A DNA stretch of 64,000 bases, taken from contig VGVQ01000001.1 of assembly GCA_016874005.1 (NCBI GenBank), positions 248,001-312,000 on the forward strand, read 5' to 3'. The stretch's first letter is position 1. Each line of letters opens with the position of its first letter. The DNA comes from Gemmatimonadota bacterium (GTDB lineage Bacteria > Gemmatimonadota > Gemmatimonadetes > Gemmatimonadales > GWC2-71-9). The notes under the pieces are model-generated. The model saw only the letters and a program-made list of their open reading frames with translations, was not told the origin of the DNA and did not search any database. Shown in pieces: positions 26,977 through 36,224 of the stretch. The position numbers and the translations under genes are program-made.

Positions 26977-27443
26977 CGTCCCGCCTCCTCGTTAGCGGCA
27001 TCGCTGCCGTCGTCTGAGTCGTCTCCTCGACCCCCGTCTCGAATGGCTCGTAACCTCGCCTGCTGATCCTTGGTCAAGACGTTCTTGATCTTGATCAGGA
27101 GTGCCATCTGCTTCTTCTTGACTTCGTTTTCGAGCTTGAGCACCTGCTCCGCCTTGGCGACCGCCGCCGCCTCGTCGACGACCGGTTGCTCGATCAGCTC
27201 CGCCATCTCGAGGGCGGGTTCCGCCATGTCGAGCTGGAGAGGAACCAGTTCGGCCTGGATCTTCTTGATGGCGTCCATCATCGTCGCTCGCTGCTGGGCG
27301 GAGAGCCCGATCTCTCGGGCATGTCGCAGCACCAGTTGCGGATCGAAGAACGCCTTCTCGAACCGATCGTCCTTCTTTTCTTGGGCCGCCAGGTTGCTGC
27401 CACCTAACGTCGCCACCAATACTAACCATGCCATCGATTTCAT
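26973..27443 (-). CDS. Spy/CpxP-like periplasmic protein
   Basis: The 156 residues have a signal peptide ending SNLAAQ and an all-helical body with the arrangement of Spy/CpxP or heavy-metal-resistance (CnrX-like) proteins: IGLSAQQRATMMDAIKKI, then a long helix (LENEVKKKQMALLIKIKN) and LTKDQQARLRAI, the LTxEQ-like motif. The C-terminal tail is acidic (DSDDGSDAANEE). Such proteins act as chaperones or stress sensors in the periplasm. It lies in an operon with a sigma/anti-sigma pair, as expected for a stress-sensing regulator. Confidence 0.75.
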   Translation of the reverse strand: MKSMAWLVLVATLGGSNLAAQEKKDDRFEKAFFDPQLVLRHAREIGLSAQQRATMMDAIKKIQAELVPLQLDMAEPALEMAELIEQPVVDEAAAVAKAEQVLKLENEVKKKQMALLIKIKNVLTKDQQARLRAIRDGGRGDDSDDGSDAANEEAGR

Positions 27444-27799
27444 GAGGGGGTATCCTCGTCGATTCCCGGTAGGTCGAACCAATCGCGGCTGTCGCCGATC
27501 CGCGGCACCGCGCCGGCCGAATGAGCGCTCGCCATGTCGAGCAGGAAGTCCGTCGCGCTCCGAAGCTCGACCGGCGGCATCGCCAACTCCTGACCACTCG
27601 GCGTTGGATCTCGGAGCAAGGCAATCGCGACAACGGTGGCGGCGCCCATCGTCGCCAGGAGCCAGGGGATCCCGCGCCGGCGGCGCGGCGCCGGTCGCCC
27701 GCCGAGGACCCGCTCAAACGAAGGCACCCAGGCCGATTCCGCCCGCCGGGCCTCGGCGAACCATGCCCGGATCTCGTCGTCACGTTCGATGTCGGTCAT
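27440..27799 (-). CDS. Putative membrane anti-sigma factor
   Basis: The 119 residues contain a charged cytoplasmic N-terminus (DDEIRAWFAEARRAE), one membrane helix (IPWLLATMGAATVVAIALL) and a short periplasmic tail. There is no zinc-finger HxxxCxxC, so this is inferred from size, topology and position directly after the sigma gene (4-base overlap), not from a domain hit. It also overlaps the Spy-like gene by 4 bases. It would hold the sigma factor at the membrane until a periplasmic cue arrives. Confidence 0.65.
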   Translation of the reverse strand: MTDIERDDEIRAWFAEARRAESAWVPSFERVLGGRPAPRRRRGIPWLLATMGAATVVAIALLRDPTPSGQELAMPPVELRSATDFLLDMASAHSAGAVPRIGDSRDWFDLPGIDEDTPS

Positions 27800-28305
27800 C
27801 CCACCAACTCCTTTCGTCCCAGCAGCGATCGCAGCCTCGCTTTGCCCCGTTCGTAGTGGGTTCGCACGGTTCCCGCCCGCATCCCCAACACCTCCGCCGC
27901 CTCGACCAAACTAAGGTCCTGATAGAACACCAAGTGGAGGACCAGAGCTTGTTTGGGGGACAGCGCTTTGAGCGCCATCTCGACCCGGGTCGCCTGCTTG
28001 GCCCGGTCCACCTCATCCTGCTCGGGAACCGGATCGGGCCGTTCCCGCCACCACTGACCCAAACGAACCGCTTGCGACCAATCCCAGCGCTGCTCCTCCC
28101 ACGCGGTTCGGCGGATCACCGAAAACAACCAGGTCTTGAATGCCGCCTTACCCTGGAACCGGGCCCGCCCGTCGAGAACCTTCAGGTAACTCCGGTGGAG
28201 GACGTCTTCGGCGGCCATCCGGTCGCCGCGGCAGCAGCGCACTGCCCACGCAAACCCAAGCGGGTGAAGGACTTCCAACTGGGCCTCGAGGTCCCGCAGG
28301 TCCAT
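27796..28305 (-). CDS. ECF-type RNA polymerase sigma factor
   Basis: The 169 residues show sigma region 2 (CRGDRMAAEDVLHRSYLKVL and AFKTWLFSVIRRTA, the -10 contact) and region 4 (LSPKQALVLHLVFYQDLSLV, then AEVLGMRAGTVRTHYERGKA, the -35 helix-turn-helix). A Trp-rich linker (WEEQRWDWSQAVRLGQWW) is unusual. The gene leads a four-gene operon with its presumed anti-sigma, a Spy-like protein and a lipoprotein. A small hairpin (ACGGCG-GGA-CGCCGT, 28353-28367) lies between it and the upstream protease gene. Confidence 0.9.
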   Translation of the reverse strand: MDLRDLEAQLEVLHPLGFAWAVRCCRGDRMAAEDVLHRSYLKVLDGRARFQGKAAFKTWLFSVIRRTAWEEQRWDWSQAVRLGQWWRERPDPVPEQDEVDRAKQATRVEMALKALSPKQALVLHLVFYQDLSLVEAAEVLGMRAGTVRTHYERGKARLRSLLGRKELVG

Positions 28306-28377
28306 GCCGATCGCCGTCCTTCGCGCCAGCGCTCTGGGTTCGTAAGTATGTGACGGCGGGACGCCGTTTGTAGGACA

Positions 28378-29801
28378 CTAGGGCCGGCGGGCGGCCGCCT
28401 GAACCATGCCGGCCGCGACGACCGGATCGGCGAGGAGGCTCTGCCGGGCGACTTCGGCCCGACTCCTCGCGAGGCGGCGACGACCCGCCGCAACTCGAGA
28501 TCGAAGAGGCGGCGGTGTCGGTCGACGAGCCGCCGGGAGAGGGTGATGCCGCCGGGGCGGACCGCCTCGCGGAACCGATCGGCGATCGCCGACTCGAAAC
28601 GCACCGAGTCGAGCGCCACGCCGCTGTCCACCGCGGCCGCCGAGCGGTCCAGCGCCCGAGCCACCAGCTCCGGCTCGCGTCCGAGGACTCGACGCACCAT
28701 CGCCTCCGCCGGGGGAACCACCACCACCGAGTCGGGTTGAATGCCGCCGGCGATGAGGCGGCCGCCCGGACCCTGCCAGCGACCGGTCGTTAGGCGGAGC
28801 GCGCCGCCCTCGCGAAGCGGCACCGTGGTCTGGATCAGCCCCTTGCCGAAGGTGCGTTCACCCACCAATCGAGCCCGGCCGTTGTCCCGGAGCGCCGCCG
28901 CGATGATCTCGGCTGAACTCGCCGTCCGGCGGTCCACCAGGATGACCAGATCGAGATCGGGGAAGGAGTTGGGACCCCGCGCCGCGTAAGTGGCCCAGAG
29001 ACCCCGTCGCTTGGCGACCGCCCCGATGCGTCGTCCCGGCTCGAGGAAGAGGTCGGCAACCGCGAGCGCCTCTTCGAGCGGCCCACCCGCGTTGCCGCGG
29101 AGATCCAATAGCAGCCTAGAACCCGGTCCGAGCCGCGCCCCGGCGAGCGTCCGCCGCAGTTGCTCGCTGGCATCCCGGGCGACGCTGCCAAGGGCGAGAT
29201 ACACGGTCGAATCGGCCAACCGGATCGGGGCGAGGGCCGCGGGAAGGCCGCCGATGGTCGGCTTCAGGGTCAAGTCGATCGGAACCGAGTCGCCAGGGCG
29301 CCGGATCCGAACCGTGATCGGCTCGTCGGTTTCGCCCTCGAGCAATCGGGCGGCGCGACTCGGCGGTAGCCCCGCCGTCGCCGAGTCGTTGATGGCGATC
29401 AGATAATCACCCGGCCGAACATCGCGGCGATCCGCCTCGGAGCCGGGCGCCACCGCACGCACTCTGAGCCCCGCCAGTCCCGATTCGAGTGCAATCCCCA
29501 CCGTGCTCCCCCGCCCGGTCAACAGGCCGCGATACCTGGCGTAGTCGCCGGGGCTCAACACCGCGGAATAGGGGTCGCCAAGGGTGGCCACCACGCCCTG
29601 AGCCGCCTTGGCATAGAGTTCCTGGTCGGTGAGCGAGTCGACGTACCGTTCCCGAATCGCCGCCATCACGTCTTGGAAGACTTGGGCGGTGGTCTCCGGC
29701 CGCCCGGGACGGCTCGCTTCCCGGCCCAGCCGCAGGCCGATCCCGAGCCCCAGAACGAGGCCGAGACCGAGCAGTACCCAGGGCCGGACGAACCGCTTCA
29801 T
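28378..29801 (-). pseudogene. S41-family C-terminal processing protease, frameshifted near its C-terminus
   Basis: CtpA-like periplasmic serine protease. It starts with an uncleaved signal helix (RPWVLLGLGLVLGLGIGLRL) and then has the family N-terminal block (DSLTDQELYAKAAQGV, LGDPYSAVLSP). A PDZ domain (VRPGDYLIAINDSA) follows. The catalytic core has the nucleophile in RTASSAEIIAAALRDNGRAR and the Lys in ERTFGKGLIQT. After RRVVAAS the frame breaks: the coding-like tail SRAEVARQSLLADP...QAAARRP, with a stop at 28378, lies two bases out of frame. The unshifted frame would run 124 bases into the sigma gene. Removing one CG from CGCG (28468-28471) repairs it. Only the last 30 or so residues, after the catalytic core, are affected. 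Confidence 0.75.
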
Positions 29802-29946
29802 GAGCCGCCTTCGTGCAGATTGAGTGCCAAAACGCCCACCCAGGGGCAGACCGCAATCTCCTTTGATACTGGCATCTTGGCAGCCGTTTGGCGAGGGCTT
29901 CGATGGCTTTGGGCTGAAACTGGGTTCATATTTGCCGAGCCACCCC

Positions 29947-31407
29947 ATGACTCCTCCCACCCCGAAGCAGTTGGCCCGAGCCGCCGGTCCGGTCCTCTTC
30001 GCCCTGATCCTGGCGTTTGGCCCGAGCGAACTGACCCCGGTCGGTCTGAGGACTCTGGCGGTCACCGCCTGGATGATCCTCTGGCTGATCACCGAAGCCG
30101 TACCGATCATCGCGACCTCGCTCCTTCCGCTGGCCCTCTTCCCGCTCCTGGGCATCGCGAGCTCCCGGGACGCGGCGGCCCCCTACGGCAACGAGCTGGT
30201 CTTTCTCTTCCTCGGTGGATTCCTGCTCGCCGCCGCGCTGGAGACTTGGCAGAGCCACGTCAGGGTGGCCTACCGGCTGGTCCTGGCGGTGGGAATCACC
30301 GGTCGGCGCGCGGTGTTAGGCATCATGCTGGCCACCGCGTTCATCTCGGCCTGGATCTCCAACACCGCGACCGCCGCGATGATGTATCCGATCGCGATGG
30401 CGATGGCCGCGCTGTTCCCGGCCGGTCGAGCCGGTGACGATACCCGGACGGCCCTGATGCTCGGGGTGGCGTACGCCGCCACGCTCGGCGGGATGGCCAC
30501 GATGATCGGCAGCCCGCCCAACCTGGTGGTGGTGAGCGGGATCAAGGAGCTGGCCGGCGAATCGGTGAGCTTCGCCCAATTCATGGCGCTCGGGCTACCA
30601 ATCACCCTGATCCTGGTCCCGACGTGCTGGTTCCTGCTCGTCTTCGTGGCGTTCAAAGCGACGGCCGGACTGGGGGACAATGCCCGCGACATGTTGCGAG
30701 CGCGGCTCGACGGCCTTGGCCCGATCAGGGGCGGCGAGGCCCGGGTGCTGGCGATCTTCTCGGTCACGGCCCTGGCGTGGTTCCTCCGGGAGCGGAAGGA
30801 ATTCGGGACCTTCTCATTGCCTGGCCTGGTCGACCTGTTCCCTCGGGTTTCGGACTCGGCGATCGCGGTGATCGCCGCCGTGCTCCTGTTCCTGGTCTCC
30901 GGCACCACCAAGTCGGGCGAATCGAGACCGCTCCTCACCTGGCCTGAGGCTCGTAAAATCCCCTGGGACGTGCTGCTCTTCTTCGGGGGTGGACTCTCCC
31001 TGGCCGACGCCATCGAGAAGCACGGGCTCACCACCTGGCTGGCCGGACACCTCACCGGGCTGGCCGGGATGCCACCGGTGGTGCTCTACTTGGGGCTCGC
31101 GATCACCGTCTTGGTTTTGAGCGAACTGGCCTCGAACCTCGCCGTGGCCGCGATGATGATGCCGCTGTGCGTGGCCCTCGCCAAGACACTGGACCAGCCG
31201 CCGATGGTGTTGATGCTGGTCGCCGGGTTCGCGGCGTCGACAGGCTTCATGCTGCCGGTGGCCACCCCGCCGAATGCGATTCTGTTTGGAACCGGTCTCA
31301 TCTCGGTCCGTCAGATGGCGAAAGCGGGCTTCTTGCTCGACATTGTTTCGGTGCTCGTGGTGGTTGCCGTGTTGACGTTCCTCGTCCCAATCGTGCTCGG
31401 ACGGTGA
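29947..31407 (+). CDS. DASS/SLC13-family sodium-coupled anion transporter
   Basis: These inner-membrane carriers import dicarboxylates, citrate or sulfate with Na+. The 486 residues have about 12 hydrophobic helices. The first SNT motif is intact (ISAWISNTATAAMMYP); the second reads SELASNLAVAAMM, SNL instead of SNT. The family signature is in ASTGFMLPVATPPNAI. The ATG at 29947 was chosen since the frame upstream is not membrane-like. It is the first gene of a four-gene plus-strand run and divergent from the S41 protease. Confidence 0.9.
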   Translation: MTPPTPKQLARAAGPVLFALILAFGPSELTPVGLRTLAVTAWMILWLITEAVPIIATSLLPLALFPLLGIASSRDAAAPYGNELVFLFLGGFLLAAALETWQSHVRVAYRLVLAVGITGRRAVLGIMLATAFISAWISNTATAAMMYPIAMAMAALFPAGRAGDDTRTALMLGVAYAATLGGMATMIGSPPNLVVVSGIKELAGESVSFAQFMALGLPITLILVPTCWFLLVFVAFKATAGLGDNARDMLRARLDGLGPIRGGEARVLAIFSVTALAWFLRERKEFGTFSLPGLVDLFPRVSDSAIAVIAAVLLFLVSGTTKSGESRPLLTWPEARKIPWDVLLFFGGGLSLADAIEKHGLTTWLAGHLTGLAGMPPVVLYLGLAITVLVLSELASNLAVAAMMMPLCVALAKTLDQPPMVLMLVAGFAASTGFMLPVATPPNAILFGTGLISVRQMAKAGFLLDIVSVLVVVAVLTFLVPIVLGR

Positions 31408-31409
31408 CA

Positions 31410-32417
31410 ATGACGATGTTTCGCGAGTTTCACCTGATTCGGCGCCCCGTGGGGCTGCCATCGGTGGACGACTTCAGGATCGCGGAGCGGCCGGCCGCCC
31501 CGCTCGCCGAAGGCGAGGTGCGGGTCCGGAACCTCTTCTTGTCGGTCGACCCGTACATGCGGGGCCGGATGTCGGAAGCCAAGAGCTACGCGACACCGTA
31601 CGACTTGAACGCGCCGATGTCCGGCGGCGCGGTCGGGCGGGTCGAGGAGTCGCGCCACCCCGCCCTGCCGATCGGGACCCTGGTGCTGAGCGCCCACGGC
31701 TGGTGCGACGGCTTCGTGAGCGGCGCCAAGGGACTTGCGACCATCGACCCGGCCGACGGCCCCCCCCAAGCCCATCTCGGAACGTTAGGCATGCCCGGGC
31801 TCACCGCCTACGTCGGGCTGACCGAGATCGGGCGGCTCGCCGCCGGCGAGACGGTCCTGGTGACCGGAGCGGCGGGCGCGGTGGGATCGGTCGCCTGCCA
31901 GATCGCCAAGGCCCGAGGCTGTCGGGTCATCGGGACCGCCGGTACCGACGAGAAGGCCGCCTGGCTCCGCAGCCAGGCCGGGGTCGACCACGCGATCAAC
32001 TACCGAAGCGCCGGGAACCTCCGGAAGGCGTTCGCCGCCGCGGCCCCGGACGGCATCGACCTCACCTTCGAAAACGTCGGCGGTGATCACCTCGAGGCCG
32101 CCCTGGCCAACGCCAAGACCTTCGGCCGGGTGGCCATTTGCGGACTGATCTCGCAATACAATGCCACCGATCCCGGCCACGGCCTTCGCAACGTCCGGGA
32201 CATCCTCACCCGGCGGCTCACCGTCCGAGGGTTCATCGTGTCCGACCACGGGGCGCGGCGTGATGCCTTTCTCGCCGAGATGCGTGAGATGATCGGGGCG
32301 GGCGCGATGCGGTGGACCGAGACCATCGTGGACGGCTTCGAGCGGATGCCGGAAGCGTTTCTCGGCCTCTTTTCCGGCGCCAACCTCGGTAAGATGGTCG
32401 TCCGAGTCGGTCCATGA
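31410..32417 (+). CDS. NADPH-dependent zinc-free MDR reductase (CurA/LTB4 dehydrogenase type)
   Basis: Such enzymes reduce alpha,beta-unsaturated ketones and aldehydes with NADPH. The 335 residues include VRNLFLSVDPYMRGRM, the family substrate-binding entry, LGMPGLTAYVGL, the cofactor-binding loop VTGAAGAVGSVACQIAKARG and YNATDPGHGLRN. No zinc ligands are present, as expected for this branch. ATG at 31410 is 2 bases after the transporter stop; ATG at 31416 is an alternative. The stop overlaps the CocE gene. Confidence 0.9.
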   Translation: MTMFREFHLIRRPVGLPSVDDFRIAERPAAPLAEGEVRVRNLFLSVDPYMRGRMSEAKSYATPYDLNAPMSGGAVGRVEESRHPALPIGTLVLSAHGWCDGFVSGAKGLATIDPADGPPQAHLGTLGMPGLTAYVGLTEIGRLAAGETVLVTGAAGAVGSVACQIAKARGCRVIGTAGTDEKAAWLRSQAGVDHAINYRSAGNLRKAFAAAAPDGIDLTFENVGGDHLEAALANAKTFGRVAICGLISQYNATDPGHGLRNVRDILTRRLTVRGFIVSDHGARRDAFLAEMREMIGAGAMRWTETIVDGFERMPEAFLGLFSGANLGKMVVRVGP

Positions 32418-34267
32418 CGGCCCCGACAGGCACTCGGGCGCCGGCGACTTGGCGCCGGTGCGGCGCCCTTGGTCTGGCAGTCGCCGTCGGGACGGCCGAC
32501 TGGGAAACCAGCCTCGCCCAGCCCGCGCCGGGCTACCAGTTCGGCGCCTGCGCCGAGCCGAGCCGGGCGCAGTGGCGAACCGGACCGATCCAGTCGCTCT
32601 ACCTCTCGATGCGCGATGGGGTCCGGATCGCGCTCGACCTGATCCTCCCCGAGGGCGCCCCGGCGGGAAGCCGGTTCCCCACCGTGCTCCAGAGTACCCG
32701 CTACTGGCGGGCCGGCGACGGCGACCCGCCTAACGCTACCCAGCGATTCTTCACCGAGCGCGGCTACGCCACCGTCTGGATGGATGTCCGCGGCACCGGG
32801 GCCTCCGGCGGGATCTGGCGCCGGAGTCGCTCCTCGATGGAGACCCGCGACTATGCCGAGGTGGCGGCCTGGATCGCCAAGCAACCGTGGTCCGACGGCG
32901 CGGTCATCGGTTGGGGAATCTCCTACGGGGCGAACACCGCGGACTTCCTCGCCATCGAAGCCGGCCGGCGAGTGAAGGCCACCATTCCGCTGTTCCCCGA
33001 TTTCGACGTCTACAACGACCTGATCCAGCCGGGCGGAATCTTCCACGAAGCCTTCGGCCGGCTCTGGAGCGAAGGCGTCAAGGCCCAGGATCGGAACGAG
33101 CCGCGGCCGGGACCCAACGGCGCCCTCCGGGGAGTCCGCCCAGTGATGGGCGACCGCGGCGAGGCCGAGTTGGGCCGCTATCTCGCCCTCCGCGACACGG
33201 TGCCCGGGATCTACGAAGGGTATCGGGTGATCCGGTACAAGGACGACAACCCGCGAGGCTGGGACGGCTCGCTCGACCGCCGGAGCACCCACGCCCACTT
33301 TCGCGCCCTGGAAAGCTCCGGCGCGGCGACCTACACCTGGGCCAGCTGGCTCGATGCCGGCACAGCCAACGGCGCGCTCCATCGGTTCGCCACCGTCCGC
33401 GGCAACCAACGCGTCGTCATCGGGCCGTGGAGCCACGCGGCGCGTTATTCGGCGAGCCCCTACCAATCGGCCGATACCCCTCTCACGCCGTCTCTGGAGG
33501 AGCAGCAACTGGAGCAGCTGTGCTTCCTCGATCAGTGGGTCAAGAAGCGCGACAACGGTATGCGGCAGCGGCTGGTGATCTACTACACCCTCGGCGAGGA
33601 GGTTTGGAAGACCACCCCGGTCTGGCCCCCCGCCGGGTTCCGCGATACCCGGTTTTTTCTCGGCGCCGATCGGACCCTGAGCCGCCAGTCGCCCACGATC
33701 TCAGTCGGCGCCGATCGATATCAGGTGGATTTCGAGGCCACCACCGGCACCGCCAACCGGTGGCACACCCAGCGGGGTGGCGGTGACGTGATCTACCCCG
33801 ACCGCCGGCTGCTGGTTTACGACAGCGAGCCGCTGACCCGGGACCTCGAGATCACCGGCACACCAGTCGCGGGGCTCCTGATCCGCCCGACCCACGAGGA
33901 CGGCGCCTTCTTCGTTTACCTCGAGGACGTGGCGCCCGATGGCCGGGTTACCTACCTCACCGAGGGTCAGCTCCGCGGCATCCACCGAAAGATCGCCCTC
34001 GAACCGCCCTATCGAGTCTTCGCGCCCTATCACAGCTTTCACCGGCGCGACGCCCAGCCGATGCGACCGCAACGAATCAACGAGATGGTCTTCGGCCTTC
34101 TCCCGACTTCGGTCCTGATCAAGCGGGGTCACCGAATCCGGGTCGCGATCGGCGGCGCGGACAAGGACACCTTCGCCCGAGTCCCGGCCGAGGGCGAGCC
34201 GGCTTTCCTGGTCGAACGCAACGCGAGCTACCCGTCATGGATCTCCCTACCCGTCAGGGAACGTTAG
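32414..34267 (+). CDS. Secreted CocE/NonD-type S15 hydrolase
   Basis: These alpha/beta hydrolases cleave esters, acyl groups or X-Pro dipeptides. The 617 residues comprise a signal-like N-terminus ending around TSLAQ, a hydrolase domain entering at LYLSMRDGVRIALDLILP, the nucleophile in GWGISYGANTADFLA, and a C-terminal jelly-roll (ITGTPVAGLLIRPTHEDGAFF, HRIRVAIGGADKD). The Asp-His pair is probably near WLDAG and GPWSHA. The ATGA overlap with the reductase and the 31-base overlap with the quinoprotein gene mark a tight operon. Confidence 0.85.
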   Translation: MTAPTGTRAPATWRRCGALGLAVAVGTADWETSLAQPAPGYQFGACAEPSRAQWRTGPIQSLYLSMRDGVRIALDLILPEGAPAGSRFPTVLQSTRYWRAGDGDPPNATQRFFTERGYATVWMDVRGTGASGGIWRRSRSSMETRDYAEVAAWIAKQPWSDGAVIGWGISYGANTADFLAIEAGRRVKATIPLFPDFDVYNDLIQPGGIFHEAFGRLWSEGVKAQDRNEPRPGPNGALRGVRPVMGDRGEAELGRYLALRDTVPGIYEGYRVIRYKDDNPRGWDGSLDRRSTHAHFRALESSGAATYTWASWLDAGTANGALHRFATVRGNQRVVIGPWSHAARYSASPYQSADTPLTPSLEEQQLEQLCFLDQWVKKRDNGMRQRLVIYYTLGEEVWKTTPVWPPAGFRDTRFFLGADRTLSRQSPTISVGADRYQVDFEATTGTANRWHTQRGGGDVIYPDRRLLVYDSEPLTRDLEITGTPVAGLLIRPTHEDGAFFVYLEDVAPDGRVTYLTEGQLRGIHRKIALEPPYRVFAPYHSFHRRDAQPMRPQRINEMVFGLLPTSVLIKRGHRIRVAIGGADKDTFARVPAEGEPAFLVERNASYPSWISLPVRER

Positions 34268-36180
34268 GCCTCGTCGCCGGGCTCCTGGCGACTTCCCTCG
34301 CCGCCCAAGCCCGTCCCGCCGATTGGCCCACCTGGGGCCGGGACCCGGGCAACGGCAAGTACTCACCGCTGACCCAGATCAGACCGGAGAACGTCGACCG
34401 ACTCCGCCTGGCCTGGACCTGGCGGACCGGCGAAGTGCCGATGGAGATCGCGCTCGATGGCGCCACGCCCGCCCGGCCAGGGATGTTCCAAGCGACCCCG
34501 ATCGCGATCAACGATACCGTCTACCTCACCACGCCCTACAATCAGCTCGTCGCGCTCGACGGCGCCACCGGCCGGCAGCTCTGGCGGTATGACCCTGGCT
34601 CGGCCAGGTACGGCCAGCCGCCTAACGGCACCGGGTTCGTCCACCGCGGCGTCGCGGCCTGGAGCGACGACCAATCTCGCCGGATCTTCCTCAACACCAG
34701 GTGGCGGCTGATCGCCCTCGATGCCGCGACCGGCAAGCCGATCCTCGGGTTCGGGGCCAATGGCGAGATCGATCTCACCGAAGGCCTGCTCAAGCCGGTC
34801 AACAAGCTCCACTACACCAATACCTCGCCACCGGTGGTCTATCGCGACCTCGTCATCGTGGGCAATGGGGTGGCCGATCGACTGGTCTACTCGGGCGACC
34901 CGCGCGGCGAAGTGCAGGCCTTCGACGTCAGGACCGGGAGGCGGGTCTGGGTCTTCGATCCGATCCCGGGACCGGGCGAACTGGGGAACGAGACCTGGGA
35001 AGACGGCTCCTGGCGCACCACCGGCCACACCAACGTCTGGGCCCCGATGTCGCTCGACGAACGCCGGGGCCTTCTCTATCTGCCGGTCTCGACCCCGAGC
35101 AACGACTTCTACGGCGGGAACCGAAAGGGCGATAACCTGTTCGCGGAGTCGGTCGTCTGCCTCGACGCCGCAACCGGCCAGCGCAAGTGGCACTATCAGA
35201 TCGTCCGGCACGGTGTCTGGGATTACGACCTGCCATCCGGCCCCACCCTGATCACGATCGGCGAAGGCGCCACCGCGGTCGACGCGGTCGTGCAGCTCAC
35301 CAAGCAGGGCATGGCGTTCGCGTTCCACCGGGTGAGCGGAGCCCCAATCTGGCCGATCGAGGACCGACCGGTACCCGAGAGCAGAGTGCCCGGCGAGCGG
35401 CTGGCGAAGACACAACCCTTCCCGACTAGGCCAGCGCCATTTTCGCCCCAGGGTTTCTCGGAGGCCGACGCGGCCGACTTTACGCCCGCTCTCAAACGCC
35501 TCGCGCTCAAAGCAATCCGCGGCTTCGACCTCGGCCCGATCTACTCGGCCCCGAGTTTTCGCGGGCTGATCATGCGCCCGGGGCTGATCGGCGGGGCTGG
35601 CTGGGGAGGAGGCGCCTATGACCCGACGACCGGCACCCTGTTCGTCAAGGCGACCAACAACCCGGCGCTGGTCAAGCTGACTCGACCGGCCAAGTCGCCG
35701 ACCGTCATCGCCGACATCACCGCGGACCTCTCCGCCGAGCTTCGCTACCCCGACCTCTCCTTGGCCGAGCGACGGGCCCTGGGCGGGTCGCTCGCCGGGT
35801 TGCCGCTCCACAAACCGCCCTACGGCACCATGACCGCCATCGACATGAAGTCGGGAGAGCATCGTTGGACCGTCACCGCCGGCGACAGTCCCCCGATTCG
35901 AAACCACCCGGCGCTCGAGGGGCTGGCGTTGCCGCGGTTAGGCGCCACCGGCGCGCCGGGCCCCATCGTCACCGCGAGCGGGTTGATCTTCCTGACCGGG
36001 GGCGGCCAGGCGCTGGAAGCATATCGAAGCGACTCGGGAGAATTGCTCTGGAGCGCCGACCTTGGCGCCAACGGCTACGCCAACCCGATGACCTACGCCA
36101 CTCGTGACGGGCGCCAGTTCGTTGCGATCGCCACGGGGACCGGAGCGGACGCGGTGCTCAAGGTCTTCAGCCTTCCCTGA
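34237..36180 (+). CDS. PQQ-dependent dehydrogenase, glucose/alcohol-dehydrogenase-type propeller
   Basis: A periplasmic quinoprotein that would oxidise a sugar or alcohol and pass electrons to the respiratory chain. The 647 residues have a Sec signal ending LAAQA and tryptophan-docking propeller blades: LVALDGATGRQLWRYDP, CLDAATGQRKWHYQIVRHGVWDYD and GEHRWTVTAGDSP. No cytochrome domain (no CxxCH) and no vicinal CC are present, so it resembles the membrane glucose-dehydrogenase catalytic domain without its membrane part. The start lies inside the CocE gene (31-base overlap) and no other start preserves the signal peptide. PQQ synthesis genes are not in the window. Confidence 0.88.
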   Translation: MDLPTRQGTLGLVAGLLATSLAAQARPADWPTWGRDPGNGKYSPLTQIRPENVDRLRLAWTWRTGEVPMEIALDGATPARPGMFQATPIAINDTVYLTTPYNQLVALDGATGRQLWRYDPGSARYGQPPNGTGFVHRGVAAWSDDQSRRIFLNTRWRLIALDAATGKPILGFGANGEIDLTEGLLKPVNKLHYTNTSPPVVYRDLVIVGNGVADRLVYSGDPRGEVQAFDVRTGRRVWVFDPIPGPGELGNETWEDGSWRTTGHTNVWAPMSLDERRGLLYLPVSTPSNDFYGGNRKGDNLFAESVVCLDAATGQRKWHYQIVRHGVWDYDLPSGPTLITIGEGATAVDAVVQLTKQGMAFAFHRVSGAPIWPIEDRPVPESRVPGERLAKTQPFPTRPAPFSPQGFSEADAADFTPALKRLALKAIRGFDLGPIYSAPSFRGLIMRPGLIGGAGWGGGAYDPTTGTLFVKATNNPALVKLTRPAKSPTVIADITADLSAELRYPDLSLAERRALGGSLAGLPLHKPPYGTMTAIDMKSGEHRWTVTAGDSPPIRNHPALEGLALPRLGATGAPGPIVTASGLIFLTGGGQALEAYRSDSGELLWSADLGANGYANPMTYATRDGRQFVAIATGTGADAVLKVFSLP

Positions 36181-36224
36181 CGCCGCGCCCGACGCGCCGC
36201 CGTGAGCCGGGCGGCAGGTGGCGG

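Noticed and set aside
28353-28367. ACGGCG-GGA-CGCCGT hairpin as a terminator of the S41 gene
   Set aside because: The stem is only 6 bp and no T run follows on the minus strand; it could equally be an operator of the sigma gene, so it is only mentioned there.
34363-35907. 514-codon minus-strand frame opposite the PQQ dehydrogenase
   Set aside because: Shadow frame; the plus-strand protein has clear propeller motifs.
36196-36215. GCCGCC/GGCGGC stem between the convergent PQQ and aminotransferase genes
   Set aside because: Six GC pairs with an 8-base loop are expected by chance in such GC-rich sequence, and there is no T tail.
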